64,000 nt of DNA. It comes from Selaginella moellendorffii (lineage: Eukaryota > Streptophyta > Lycopodiopsida > Selaginellales > Selaginellaceae). Numbering within the stretch: position 1 is the first letter of the stretch; every line of letters begins with the position of its first letter. The translations under genes were made by a program, and so were the position numbers. The notes below the pieces were generated by a model that saw only the letters and a list, made by a program, of their open reading frames with translations, made no database searches and had not been told where the DNA came from. The stretch is taken from positions 2,429,972 to 2,493,971 of the forward strand of contig NW_003314268.1 in assembly GCF_000143415.4 (NCBI RefSeq), given 5' to 3'. Below, in pieces: positions 10,759-22,400 of the stretch.

Positions 10759-12072
10759 ATGGGGGGAGGGCGCGTCATCGCGGTCGTCGGCGACGTGGTA
10801 AGCAGCTCGATCGAAATATCTTTATTCTTTTCCGATGGATCGATCGCTTAGCATGGGAGCTGGAATTCGAGCGTGGACGAGCAAGCATTGCGGCACATCA
10901 ATGTGAGTCTCGGGGTTTTGATTTTCCGGGATTTTCCGGCTCTGACACTTTCTTTTTAGCCGGATCTCGTCCTCTTCACCGGTAGAAATTATGCTTCTTG
11001 GGGCGATCACTCATTCCTTCCGACTAAGCAGGAGATTTTGGAAATGAGGACGTGGAATTGGTGGAGGAGGTGTCGAAGTTGGACATGGCAAAGGCTGTGA
11101 TCTTGGGAAACCATGACTGCTGGTACAGTGGAAGATATGCCTCTAAAACTTCCAGCGCAGTGCTCCAACAGCACAGACTGTAAGTGATGGTTTTCTTTTT
11201 CTTCTCCTTTCAAGTCTCTAAAGTCTTTGCTTTGCAGCCTCGGGGAGAGCCATGTCGGATTCAAGCGTCTGGAATTTCCTGGGCTGAAAATCTCAGTCGT
11301 TGGCTCGCGGCCTTTTTCCATGGGAGGTCCTCGCAAAGCGTTCTTCGGGTTTCCATACTGCAAGGAGATGTAAGGCTTGCCAATCCATTCTTTTCATTTC
11401 TTTTGGTGCCTAAGTAAGGATTCATCTTTACATTTTGTTTTCTTTCTTTCTTTCTGAATGCAGGTACGGTATCCATAGTCTCGAGGAAAGCGCAACAAAG
11501 ATCTCGGAGCTTGCTCTCGGTGCTCCAAAAGAGCATGCGATCATTGTGCTCGGCCATAATGGACCCACTGGTAAGCTTTTATTTCTCTGTTTTCTTCTCC
11601 ACAAGCTTTCTTCTGGCAGGGCTGGGATCAAGTCCCGACGATATCTGCGGACGAGATTTCGACCCCGGCGCTGGCGACCATGGCGATCCCGGTATGAAGC
11701 TCCATCGTGTTACACTCAATCGCTAGCGAATGACTTGTTTTTGCTCTGGATTTTGTGTTTATAGATCTGGAAGAAGCACTCAAGTCGTGCGAAGGCAAAT
11801 GCGAGATACCACTGGTGGTGTTCGGCCACATGCACAAGGAGTTGCTGTGCGGAGGCGAGCGAAAAATGACCGCGGTTGGAAGCAATGGAACCGTGTACGT
11901 GAACGGCGCAGTGGTACCGCGGGAGCGAAGCAAGAGCTCCGAGAGGGCGTTCACGGTGGTGACACTGGCCGACGACAACAGGGTGGACAAGGTCACCGAG
12001 ACGTGGGTGAGAATCAAGGGTAAGCAAGTCGACACTGTGGCTGAGAGCGTATTGTTCCCACTGGATGAATAA
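10759..12072 (+). CDS. Calcineurin-like metallophosphoesterase (TIGR04168-like)
   Basis: Predicted dinuclear-metal phosphoesterase of the type shared by cyanobacteria and plants; the substrate is unknown. Eight exons (10759-10797, 10852-10902, 10960-10981, 11032-11179, 11238-11369, 11464-11570, 11620-11691, 11765-12072) sum to 879 nt, or 292 residues. All five metal-binding blocks are present: GDVHG (rebuilt across the first intron), TGDFGNED, GNHD, the histidine in VLGHNGPTG, and GHMH. Exon 3 is only 22 nt and its removal would destroy the second block, so the small exon is essential. The start ATG at 10759 puts GDVHG about 11 residues from the N-terminus, as usual for a cytosolic form without transit peptide. 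The upstream region carries paired G-boxes. Confidence 0.88.
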
Positions 12073-12553
12073 GCAAGCTTTAGTAATAAGCGTAAGAAAA
12101 AATTACCCAAAGGAACAAAACTTCGTGGATTTATCACGAACCAGCAGGCTGTGGTTGGCAGAAATCTTAGAAGCAGCGAAAGGCGATTATAGACGCCGAA
12201 GAGAGACGAGAGGTTTTACAAGCCGGACGACGACGTGGTGAATTCCAATGCTTGAAACGAGTTTCCCTTCTTCTGGTAAGCATCAGTTCGGTTCACATGA
12301 GAAAAGTAATTTGCGGTTTTCTATAGTAGTCGACATATCGAACAGTTTTTTCTGCGACACATGTGTTTCTATTGCGGCGTGGGTGCCTCGCAATCGTGTA
12401 TTACGTGTTTTAGTGTTCCCTGTTTGCTTGGCGTCTTTTAAATGTTGTGGTCAAAGGTGGCATTCAACAACTTGTTTCTGCGAGTATTTATACGTGTAGT
12501 CCTGTCCCTCTGGAGCGAATCACACAGTCTTTCTCGAATCTAACTCTTCTTTC
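12073..12553. other. Intergenic region/promoter of cis-prenyltransferase
   Basis: This 481 bp holds the 3' end of the phosphoesterase transcript and the upstream region of the cis-prenyltransferase. I see no coding motif and no clear TATA box. Confidence 0.4.
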
Positions 12554-13431
12554 ATGGCCAGCATTGCCGCTCCCTGCCCTTCCCGCCTTGCGACGACGAC
12601 GACGACGCGTTTGCCCGCGGGGGTGGATCCTTTGCGGCTCCCCAACCACGTTGCGATGATCATGGACGGAAATTCGCGGTGGGCAAAGGCGCGGGGGATC
12701 GCCAAGGAGTTCCAGCTGCGAGCCGCGGCGGAGGCGTGCTACTCCAACGCCCGGGAGATCGTGAGGTTGTCCAGCGACTGGGGGATCAAGGCGCTCACGC
12801 TCTTTGCCTTCTCCACCGAGAATTTCTTGCGGCCCAGGGAGGAGGTGGATCAGTGGATGCAGCAATTTGAAAGAGTTCTCAGCCTCGATGACCCTGCCAC
12901 CATGCTGCTGTGAGTGGCGTTTCTATAGCTTTGCTGGTCCGAATGAATTGGATTGACTCGTGTGGATTTCTGGTCAGGGATGGGATCCAATTCCACTGCA
13001 TTGGCGACACTGCAAGGCTCCCGCGCACCCTCCAGGACAAGATCTCGGAAGCGCAATGCATCACCAGCGGCAACACGGGGATGAAATTCGTCATGGCGAT
13101 TGGCTATGGCGGGCACAGTGATCTGGTCCAGGCGTGCAAGGCGCTGGCACGCGAGGTGCAGCAGGGGAAACTGGCTGTGCAGGACATCGATCAGATCAAC
13201 CTGTCAAGGAGATTGATGCTAGGCGAGCGGTGCGAGGATGTTGGCGCGCCGGAGCTGCTCGTTCGCACCAGCGGCGAGCAGCGGCTGAGCAATTTCATGC
13301 TGTGGCATCTCGCCTACTCAGAGCTCGTGTTTGAGAAGAAGCTCTGGCCGGATTTTGGAGAGGAGGAGTACAAGAATGCCCTGGTGGCGTTCCAAGGGCG
13401 CAAGAGAACGTTGGGAGTGAGGCACTCTTGA
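12554..13431 (+). CDS. cis-Prenyltransferase (undecaprenyl/dehydrodolichyl diphosphate synthase family)
   Basis: Condenses isopentenyl diphosphate onto an allylic diphosphate in cis configuration to make dolichol precursors or shorter cis-prenyl products. Two exons (12554-12909 and 12978-13431) sum to 810 nt, or 269 residues. Seen: the catalytic block HVAMIMDGNSRWAK with its Asp, FAFSTENFLRP, AIGYGGHSDLVQACK, and the C-terminal block ELLVRTSGEQRLSNFMLWHLAY followed by ELVFEKKLWPDF. All signature residues for activity are present, so this is a catalytic subunit and not a Nogo-B-receptor-like partner. The short N-terminus (about 30 residues, rich in Ala, Ser, Thr) could be a plastid transit peptide. 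The retrotransposon block begins within roughly 100 bp of the stop codon. Product chain length cannot be read from sequence alone. Confidence 0.92.
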
Positions 13432-13499
13432 CAAACACAAAAGGTCAAAATGCATATTGTGACTATCATCAATTATGTAGAAAATATTCTTTTAATGTA

Positions 13500-13960
13500 A
13501 TATTTTATATCAAATTGTGAGGTGTACAATTATGATGCTATATATTAATATTAGCATAGTAGAATTTTGGTAGCCGTCAAATTAATTTTAATTTGGACCA
13601 CTTGCTTTTATATATAAATTAGGGTTTTTGGGCTAATTAATATGTATATTTTTATTCCATTTTTATATTCCCTGCACTCCCATGGGTGGAGATGAGAAAT
13701 AACTTTAATTATCCTTAAGGAGTGCTTGGATTTAGAATTATGCTTTAGATCTAGTTTTTGCAAAATCTAAATCTCCCTTTCCTTATAGCTTTTTTCAATT
13801 TCTTTTATTTTATTTTATTCCTTTTCATTAGCATAGAATAGATAGCAACCTCTTCCTCCTTTAACTATAGAGTAGCAATTGGTGCAATTATTGGATGCTA
13901 TGTTGTTATAATTGAACAATTAAACTTAATTGATGGTGACATTCATGGTGTGTGGTACAA
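13500..13960 (+). mobile_element. Probable 5' LTR/leader of gypsy element C
   Basis: AT-rich DNA whose reverse complement recurs, diverged, at about 55,240-55,700. In both places it lies upstream of sequence resembling a gypsy gag start, so it is probably the LTR and leader of element C. The exact LTR ends and the primer-binding site are not clear. Confidence 0.5.
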
Positions 13961-14529
13961 CTTTTTCTACCCTTGCTACCAATCCTCAAGTTCGGCTAAA
14001 GTTCTTCTATAAAAATCCTAGAGATGATATGTACCATTAGTTCGATCACTTCATAATAATTGCCATATATCATTCTTGGGATGATGTTCAGAGTTTGTGT
14101 GAATTTCTCATATGTCTTCAAGGGATGGCATTGTAATAGTATAATAGTTTGAGCATAGCTACTTGATGATTGGAGCATTCTCTTGGAAGTCTTCAAATGT
14201 GTATTTGGATATGCCGATGATTGTGATAATGCCTTTCAACAATTGCATCATCTTTGTCAAAAGCTATTTAAATCTATGATGCAATTTGGCATTTTTTTTT
14301 CAAAGTCTTTTGCTTCATGTGGAGTCTAATATATTAGAGTGGATCAAGTTGGGAATGTTGTGGCCAAAACTTCGTCAAGATTTTGTAGGACTTGTGCATG
14401 CACTTGCTCCAACCACCCTTGATGATGCTCTTTGCTTGACATAATATTATGAGATATCACCTCTTCCACTTCTCGCTGTATGTCATTCAGCTCCACTTCC
14501 TATGAGAAATAGTCATGTTCTAATGAAGG
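13960..14529 (+). pseudogene. Gag fragment of gypsy element C (5' part)
   Basis: Decayed gag of a Ty3/gypsy retrotransposon. Conceptual translation with stops shows a gag-core pattern: WDDVQSLCEFLICLQGMAL (14,070-14,130) and a later LVHALAPTTLDDALCLT (14,390-14,440). The reading continues after element A at 28,580, with the last codons before and the first after the insertion joining in frame. Many in-frame stops make it non-functional. Confidence 0.7.
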
Positions 14530-16005
14530 TGTAAGACACAAAATCCCTAGGCCCCAAAGAGGAGCCGAAAGAGTGCCACGTGGTAGTGGCTGAAGTGAAA
14601 CAAACGTAACACATTTGGACTGAAAGCTCCGACTTGAAAGGTCGAGAGCGGGAGTGGAACTCCCAACGGAGTGCTCAAGGAACGAGCATGAAGTGGGACC
14701 AAGATGGAGTCCGAGATGGACCGAGATGGAGTCCAAGATGGACTCGAGATGGAGTCCAATATGGAGTCTGAGATGGACCTGAGATGGAGTCCGAGATGGA
14801 GTCCGAAAAGGACCCGAGATGGAGTCCGAGAAGGACCCGAGATGGAGTCCGAAGTCGAGACCGAGATCGAGATCGGGACCGAGACCGAGACCGGGACCGA
14901 GACTGAGACCGGGACTGAGACCGAGACCGAGACCGGGACCGAGACCGAGACCGGGACCAAGGCTGAGGCCGAGACCGAGCCCAAGGCCGAGTCCGAGTCC
15001 GACTCTGAGAGGGTGAAAGCCCAAAGCGTTCGTCTCCCAGACCCTAAGGGGTTTGGTGAGCTCCAAAAGTATAGTAAGGGGGAGGACTCCAGTGGAGCCA
15101 GTTTGGCTAGGAAAGGCTAGTTTGGACTAGGAAGGCTGCACCCAGGTGTTGGGTGAAGGGATAACCACTAGGAAGTCCAAGACTAGAGTGAATATGGACC
15201 GGCAAGCGGGGTAGCTTGGTGAAGTGTTCAAGAGCCGGCTTTAGTTCCCCCGGGAGATCGACTGGCTGATGCTCGCACTTCAAGTGTGGGTGGCACTACC
15301 TACTTGGATATTTGGCGTGGCTCAATGGAACCTCGCTCTAAACCCATGGCTAGAGCACCTAAAGGCGGAAGGTGGGGAGAGTACCCATGAGGCCCGCGTA
15401 AGGCCACGATGTTCCGAAATGTTGTCCCAAAGTCTCAGTTTATGGAAAAGAAGAGGAGTAGCCCTCTGGTGTGGTGACCAAGGACACAGTCACACAGTGA
15501 AGAAGTCCTACAGGACAATGGGACTTAGTGGTCAGGCCCGTGGGCCTTGATCCAGTGGCAGTGTTGGCGAACATGGCCAAGGACAAAAAGGGACTTAGTG
15601 GAGACTGGAATAGAGATATTGGGGAAGGTTATTCCTCATGTCTGTAGGCATCCTAAGGATGCTAAGGAGTGGATCTAGGATGACCACTCATGGGCGAATG
15701 ACCCAGTCTTGGAGAGATGGGATTGCAATGCAGGTGGTGTTAGACCACCAATGTGACCAAGGTGAATGAGTGTGGCCTAGCGTAACGGGCTCATATGTCG
15801 GTGGTACCTTGGGGTGTCGATCATGGGATTGGACACGTGGAGCACTTGGACCAAGTGCAAAGGTTGAGTGGCATGGATGCCATTCTCAGGGCTAGCAAGC
15901 CCCAAGTTTTGAATAGGATTTATGAAGGTTGTGAATGAGACTCCTCCAAGTGGTCGGAGGTGTAGTTAAGTGACTAAAGTAAAATGGAAAAATTAGTCAC
16001 TTACA
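14530..16005 (+). repeat. LTR-A, 5' copy of element A
   Basis: It starts TGTAAGACAC and ends TTACA, 1,476 bp. It contains the purine-rich minisatellite. It matches 27,129-28,579 through its whole length, apart from differences in minisatellite length and scattered substitutions. Confidence 0.88.
14704..15008 (+). repeat. Purine-rich minisatellite inside LTR-A
   Basis: Arrays of GAGATGGAGTCC-type 12-mers followed by GAGACC-type hexamers, about 300 bp, with C at nearly every sixth base. Homologous arrays of other lengths lie in the other LTR-A copies (27,303-27,598; 36,655-37,166 inverted; 53,935-54,133). The long ORFs through them are products of the repeat unit being a multiple of three and are not proteins. 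Confidence 0.85.
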
Positions 16006-18318
16006 ACTTGGTATTGGAGCCGTTCCTTAGTCTGACATTTATTGAAGCTCAAGTATATCACCATTGATATTGGCATCGGAAGGTCCTAGGAGTGGGCCTA
16101 TCCTTAAGGAGCAGCATGTCGAGAGGACATGGCTCTCCACTCAAGTTCATGTGTGAACTTGGGCGTGATGTGGTGGACAGAAAAGAGCCAGTAAGGGAAT
16201 GACTTTGGGATCTTGGGAATAGTATAAGGGTTTCCTCAGAGAGTTGAGGATGTGATCCAGATGAGTGTTTGACTTAGCAAATTGGTTGATGTAGTTGTGG
16301 TAAACAACTACAGTTAAGATCATGGGAAAGATGCAAACTCCAAAACAATAAATGAGTCACAAGATTACCCTTATATAGTTGGGGCTGGTGCTCATAAATT
16401 TGAGACCAAAATTGATGACTGTGGGCAGTCAAATATAGAAGAGGACACAAGTCCTTGAAATGGTAGCTGGGGCTACCTCTAATAAATGCTGGAACAACCC
16501 AAGGAGTTGGGGGTGTACTTAGAGGATGAGTTGGTATTCTCATCACATGGACAAGTGGTTCTAAGGGATAAAAGGTTACCCCAAGAGAACAAATCAAGTG
16601 TTAAAGTAACACTTGCAAAGATGGTCCTTGTGAGTAGGACCTGAATACAAGAAGTTGTATTCCAGTGAGTGGGCACCTCAAAGGTAGGACCTCATGGGTC
16701 GTCGGATGATAAAGTCCAAAAAGCTGGATGACTCAAATAGAGTCAAGGAATAATCATAAAGGAGTGATGGAAGCATTTGGACTGAGGTGTGTTGTACCCC
16801 ATGAAGGATGGGGGGGATCATAGGATCTAAGTATGAGAACAAAGGGTATCTCATCGAAGGCAGAATGTGCTATGCTAAAGTCGTGGGAAAGGTATTCCCC
16901 AAAAGAAAACAACTTCGGCATAAAGTTGTGTGTGAACACTATGGTGCAGTGCTAACTGATAGTTGGCATAAGAAATAACCGTATTGGTCTTTGGCAAAGA
17001 CCTAGACACAAGTAAGAAGTGTTATAAAGGTAGGCTCATGCAAAATAATTGGTTAAATTGGTAGAAGGGAACTACCTAAGACTTCTTATGGGGATAAGGA
17101 AGTTAGATATACCCTTACGGGGGAGAAACTGCTTATGTTGTAAAATAGTAAGTCAATGTTGTAAAAGGGAATGCTCATTGTCAAAGAGGCCATCATTGGG
17201 ACACCTAAACACTCTAGAACACTAGGAGGTGGTGTTTGATGTCGCAAGGGCAATAGATAAGGCCTAAGGGACTAAGTCCCTAGCGAATAATGAATAGAAG
17301 ATGCTATCCAAATGTCTAAGGTTGCAAAAACGGGAAAAGTCCGTCTACCCAAATTAGATAAAGCCAAAAATGGAATTTTGGCAAGGCTAGTGATAGGCAT
17401 ATAAAGGCCCATATGTAACAACGTTAATCTTAGTATGTGGGATTATAAGGTGAGCATACCCAAATTGAGGAACCACTCCCTAGGCTATCGGGTAAGTTCA
17501 TCCCCAAGAATACTTGCTAAGGCATGGTAGAAAGTGCAAAGCTATCCTCCTAGTTTGGAGGTGAATAACCGAAGGAAATGTGTGAGGCCAAAAGTAAGTA
17601 ATAAGGGGATAGAACCAAATCATAGGAATTGAAGAGCATAATCAAGGGTGGTTATGTCAGTTGGGAGTGGAGAATCAAGTGGGCGCTTGAGCATGTTGTT
17701 ACTAGCAACCGTGGGGCTATGAAGAGTCTAAAGCATAGAATTGTCCATATTAGACCATATGGTAATTGGAAAGCTTGCGAAAGGAGAAGCCTTAGCAAGC
17801 TAAGGAACAAAGTTTCTTGAAGGTTCTTGAAGACAATTCTAAGTAGATAAGTACCTAGAAAGCCAAATATAAATGGTTCCTAGAATGCGCGAAATCAAAG
17901 TGGCACAGCAGAAGCGTGGTCTTAAAGCTGACTATGAGGCGAGGCTATCAAGGTTGGGGAAGTAGTTCCCGAGTGTTCAAAGAGAGGGCTTTGAACAAAA
18001 GTCAATGGTTAAGGACTTGCACACTTATGCATGAACTATGTTACGGTGGCTAGATGACTTGCTACGCGAGATTGGTGAGTCAGGGGAACAAATCCCCTAG
18101 TTGAAGGTGCTAACTTCAAAAGGGGTGGCCCATGGGGCCGAGCATAGAGGAGTCTATGCATGATCACAGACTTGTCAAGCTAGAAGACTTGGTAGTGCAG
18201 AGGAACTAGGTTCCTAACCTGTGATCTATAACACGCTTTAAGTATAAGTTGGTGCACCAACGTGGGGAGTCATACTAGGCATCCTGTGCAATGCCATCCA
18301 TAGATGCATATAGGTTGG

Positions 18319-19468
18319 TGTCGCGAATGTGACTTCGGGTATCGAAAGTTACCTGTCGGCTAGTCCTTACGGACACTCTTACCTTATTGCCACGATGGCA
18401 AGAGGTCGGTATTGCTAGACCCGTTATCAGTCTCCGCCTAAGCTAGTTGAGAAACTGGTCATCACATGTGCACTTAGACCGGAAGGGCACTAAGGAAGGA
18501 AATCCTAAGTTGTCATTTAGTCAAGCAGACTTGACACAGTGATGAGAAACTCATGATGTTGGCTTGCACTTGCTAGTGTTGGGAACCCCCGCGATATTGA
18601 GCTTGGTCCCTCAATATCGCTAGATGATAGCTTACCGTGTCCGCCAAACACCCTCGCTATCATGCCCTTTGTGTTAGTCTCATTTCGGTCCCAAATACTA
18701 TTTATGGAAAGTGTCTAGATTTGCTCATTTGGCATATCTACGGAATGTAGAGATCGGCCTGAACACAATGGTGTTCGTCCCGTGTCCAAATTCGCATTCT
18801 AAGGACATTCCATATTTAGTAAGTTTCAAGCTTGTCCTAGAGACTAACTCCTGATACTAAGGGAGGCTTGGGGTGAAAGCCCAAAGCATGTGTTCCTCAA
18901 GGGGGGGGGGGCTGTGGGGGGTTCCAAATGTATAGTAGGGATAGTGGGTAGGTCGGGCATGGCCAACCAACCTGAGGCATAGTCTAGCTCCCGCTTGCGT
19001 GCCTGTCCTTGTTCTGCGTCCGGCTTGGGTCTAAGCCCAAGTTCCATTCCATGCTAGCTGGTGGAGTACCCATGTCCTCACGTTAGGCCACCGGTATGCT
19101 GAAATAGCGCCAGACTCCGTTTGGCTCTGTTTTGCGTGCTGGTCCTGGCATTAGGATGCTGGTTGCTCCAGGACTGTTCCAAGTCGCTCCGGGCTCCTGT
19201 CCCTTCGCTCCTTGTGCTATATGCTCGGGAGTTGCTCCATGGTCCGGTTCCATCACTCCTTGGTGTCACGCTTGGGAGTTTGGCACCGTTCCTTCATTCA
19301 GTGGCCCAAGGCCCTGAACCTCGGGTTCCTATGGACACGTGGCATGGACATGTGGTATGTGACACGTGGCATCTGTCACGTGGCACAAAGAGGGTTTAGG
19401 TTCCGCTTCGTGGTGGTATCCTATGGTAAATCGCCATAGGATAAAGGGTCAAAACCACGTGCACTACA
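18319..19468 (+). repeat. LTR-B, 5' copy of element B
   Basis: 1,150 bp, TG...CA ends. It contains a G10 run near 18,901 and, close to its 3' end, several ACGTGGC boxes. The offset to the 3' copy is a constant 6,140 bp, so no indels separate the two. Confidence 0.92.
19334..19460 (+). promoter_or_regulatory. Cluster of ABRE/G-box motifs in LTR-B
   Basis: CACGTGGC occurs at 19,336-19,343, 19,363-19,370 and 19,377-19,384. A CATGTGG variant lies between them and CACGTG again near 19,456. The same set recurs at +6,140 in the 3' LTR. ACGTGGC is the ABA-responsive element core, so the LTR may have stress- or ABA-linked promoter activity. This is motif-based inference. Confidence 0.5.
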
Positions 19469-22400
19469 TTTGGTATCAGAGAATGAGTCTCAGCGAGTAC
19501 TATTCAATGAGATTGGGCAACTAGTCTCGTTGCATACGCAGAGATGAAAACGATGATCCGAGTGGGTACACGTTTGGGTGCTAAGACTTCACATTCGTTC
19601 CTTGGGATAGGTTTTGGTTACCTTTTTGTTCCATATTATGTGAGCTTGCTCTTGGGCTCATAGGGTGGATTGAGTTGTTCCAGTAGCACGAGTTTGCGCT
19701 TGGGCTCGTGAGTGAGGCGCATTAGCAACTCGAGGTTACACTTTGAGTTGGCAGGATTAATGTTAGCCTATCGGTGGTTCCATGAGTTGTTCCATGTACC
19801 ATGGGTGAAAGCAAACTTCCCTGGGTTTGCTATGAGTGGCAAATAGGCTGGTCCGTAGCTGTTTAGCACGGCACTAGTGGATTCTTCCTAGGCATGATTA
19901 CGAGTGGATCAATCAAGACTGTAGGGATGAGTCTATTGATTCAAGTAATTGTTGCCGTGCTCTCTCATAAACTTTTCTTCGATTGAACTGAAGGTAGTGC
20001 GAAAGCAAGCTTGAGGTTTGGTCAAAGATGAGACCGAAAAGAGAGTTATCGAGGACGGAGGATCAAATACGTAAATCATCTTCTCTTCTTGGAGAGATGA
20101 TTTGCAACGAGGTGTTAACTCATTGCTTGTGTTCACATCATGCAATCAAGAGTCCCTATCTTGATGCATGTTGGAGATGGTGGTTTTACAATGGTGAGTT
20201 ATGGGATGGATAGCAGTGAAGCGCTAAACCATTTTATCTAAGCTTGCTATTGGAAGACTTGGGTTGCAATGCTCAATTCTTTTCCGGGAACCTTGCTACT
20301 GCTCCTTGAGTAGCTTGGTGTTGGATTAGTGTTGAGTTTGGTCGGAAAGAGAGTGGCATGAGCTTGTCCGTGTGGTGAACAAAAGTTAGTGATGTTGGGT
20401 GTTGTAAAACTCTATCAGTGGAATGTGGCATTTATGTCGCATTTTGTCGAATTGAGTTAGCACTTGATGCTCACATAAACCTTTGAAGTAATGACATTCG
20501 CATTGCTCATATTGTTGCTTGATTGATGATCAAGTCATTGTGATACTTATATCATATCCATGTGATAATGAACAATGTGTTTACGAAGTTGCTTGGTTAA
20601 CGATGATCAACCCCAAAGTGGTTGATAGTGAAGCTAGTCTACTTGCAAGAAGTAGCATTGTAGTAGCTTTGATTGGATTCTCAATGGTGCTCCATTATGC
20701 TAAGCTTAAGTTGGTACGTTGTGTCCTTGAGGGTTTGCCCATAAAGGTGTTGGAAAAGGGTTATAGCATTTACTTGCTATGGCTTGTCGGTTGACCCGTT
20801 AGCACTTGGAGTAAATTGTTGAATGGAGAAGATGTGTAGTTGAGGCATTGACATTGCTAGCACTTGTGTTAGTGGAAGTGGCATTGTTATTTCGAGTGAT
20901 GAGGAAGTTTTCCTTGGACCTTGATTTTCTATGTCATTTTTCTTGTTAGTGTTTTGGCTTCACATTGGATCTTGAAGGTGATTGAAGAAGAGTGTTAGTG
21001 CAATGTGGATATCCGAAGATGTGGTTTTCGTGATCAAGCCTTGGATGTTCATTTTGCACTTTGCGGATGTCGGAGTTAGATGTCGGAAAAATGGGCAAAG
21101 ATGTTCGAGGCTTAAGCATATTGTTGGACCTGAGAATTTGTGTTGAGGTGAATCTATGTGAAGTTGTTGGTAGGAGGAAGTTGGTTGAGTCCTGAAAGTT
21201 TGCATTCCTGGACTAAGAGTCATTCTTTCTCTAGGATGGAAAATTTTCCACAAATTTTCTTAGACTTTTCCAATGGCTGATCTATTGATCACTTTGCTCG
21301 AAAACCATTCCATTTTCAAAAGCCAGTACAAACTAGTGAAGGGGTTAGAGTTGACTTCGGTTGGCTTAGATCTTAGTAGATAGTTTGTATGATGCGACCC
21401 GAAAGGGATGCTAACTTTTGGGGCTAAAGCAATTGAGTTGGATAGAGTCTGGAGTTGGTGTAGAAAAGTGGCCGCTACACTTTTCTAAGAAAGGTGACTC
21501 TTATGCCTTTCTTTTGTAGCATTATGCTCGGTGGCAGGTTGCACCTTGCATTTTGCTAAGACTCTATGAGAGTAGTGAGCTCTCACTGATCTTGACTTAG
21601 TCTTGGCAGCCCTGCACCTTGGCTGAGGATGGTGATGTCCAACTTAGTTGTTTAAGGTTGAGATGTTGGTACCCGTACTATAGCTTTGTCTATGAGGAGG
21701 TTGTGTACCGATGTGAGTTCATCTCATGGTCTTCACTTTAGTTTCGACTGAGTGTTGATCATGCATAGCTAGCCTCTTCAAGGCATGCTCAGAGCTATTG
21801 ACTAAATGCATTAGTGAGCTTATTGCGGTTGAGTTGGATTCGAGTGGTCATTTAGTTTGTGCTTGTCTATGAACTTTTATCTCGTATCTGGGGTATTATG
21901 TTCATGTTGGACAAGTATGTAACTTGATGACATGAGTTAGTGTTTGGGTCTTGTGAAGGCAAGTTGAAGGGTGATTGTTAGTTGCTTTGCGACTAGTGAT
22001 TACTTGTAGACTTTGTCAAAAAGACTGTTGATACTTGCTTTGCTCGATGATGATTTAGCAGTGATGGGCTTGCTTTACCGGATGGTGTTGCGGAGGATCG
22101 TGTCGTTAGGCTTACATGGGTTTTCCATGTTGGCATGTCGACTCTATCTTTGTTTATATCATTTGGTTGCATTTAGTTCATAGTGTTGGATTTCATGGAG
22201 TCTTGGATGTGGTGATTCACTCCTTGAGAAAGTGTTATCTGTAGCTGAGTATTGTTGAAGGATTAGTCTCGGATACTGAATTAAGTATCTTCGACCTTGG
22301 TTAGCTTAGTTGTTAGAGAGTTTTGAGTGGTGATTCACTCTTGCTTTCTTCTAGCTTTGTTATAGTGTTAATGGCATTGAAATGATGCCTTGTCATTGAT

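Noticed and set aside
14704-15008. CRISPR-like regular repeats
   Set aside because: Units are contiguous 12-mers and hexamers without unique spacers, in a plant LTR; it is a minisatellite.
16274-17820. Small ORFs of 60-107 codons in element A interior
   Set aside because: They have no gag, pol or other family motif, no conservation of frame with the older copy, and random-looking composition.
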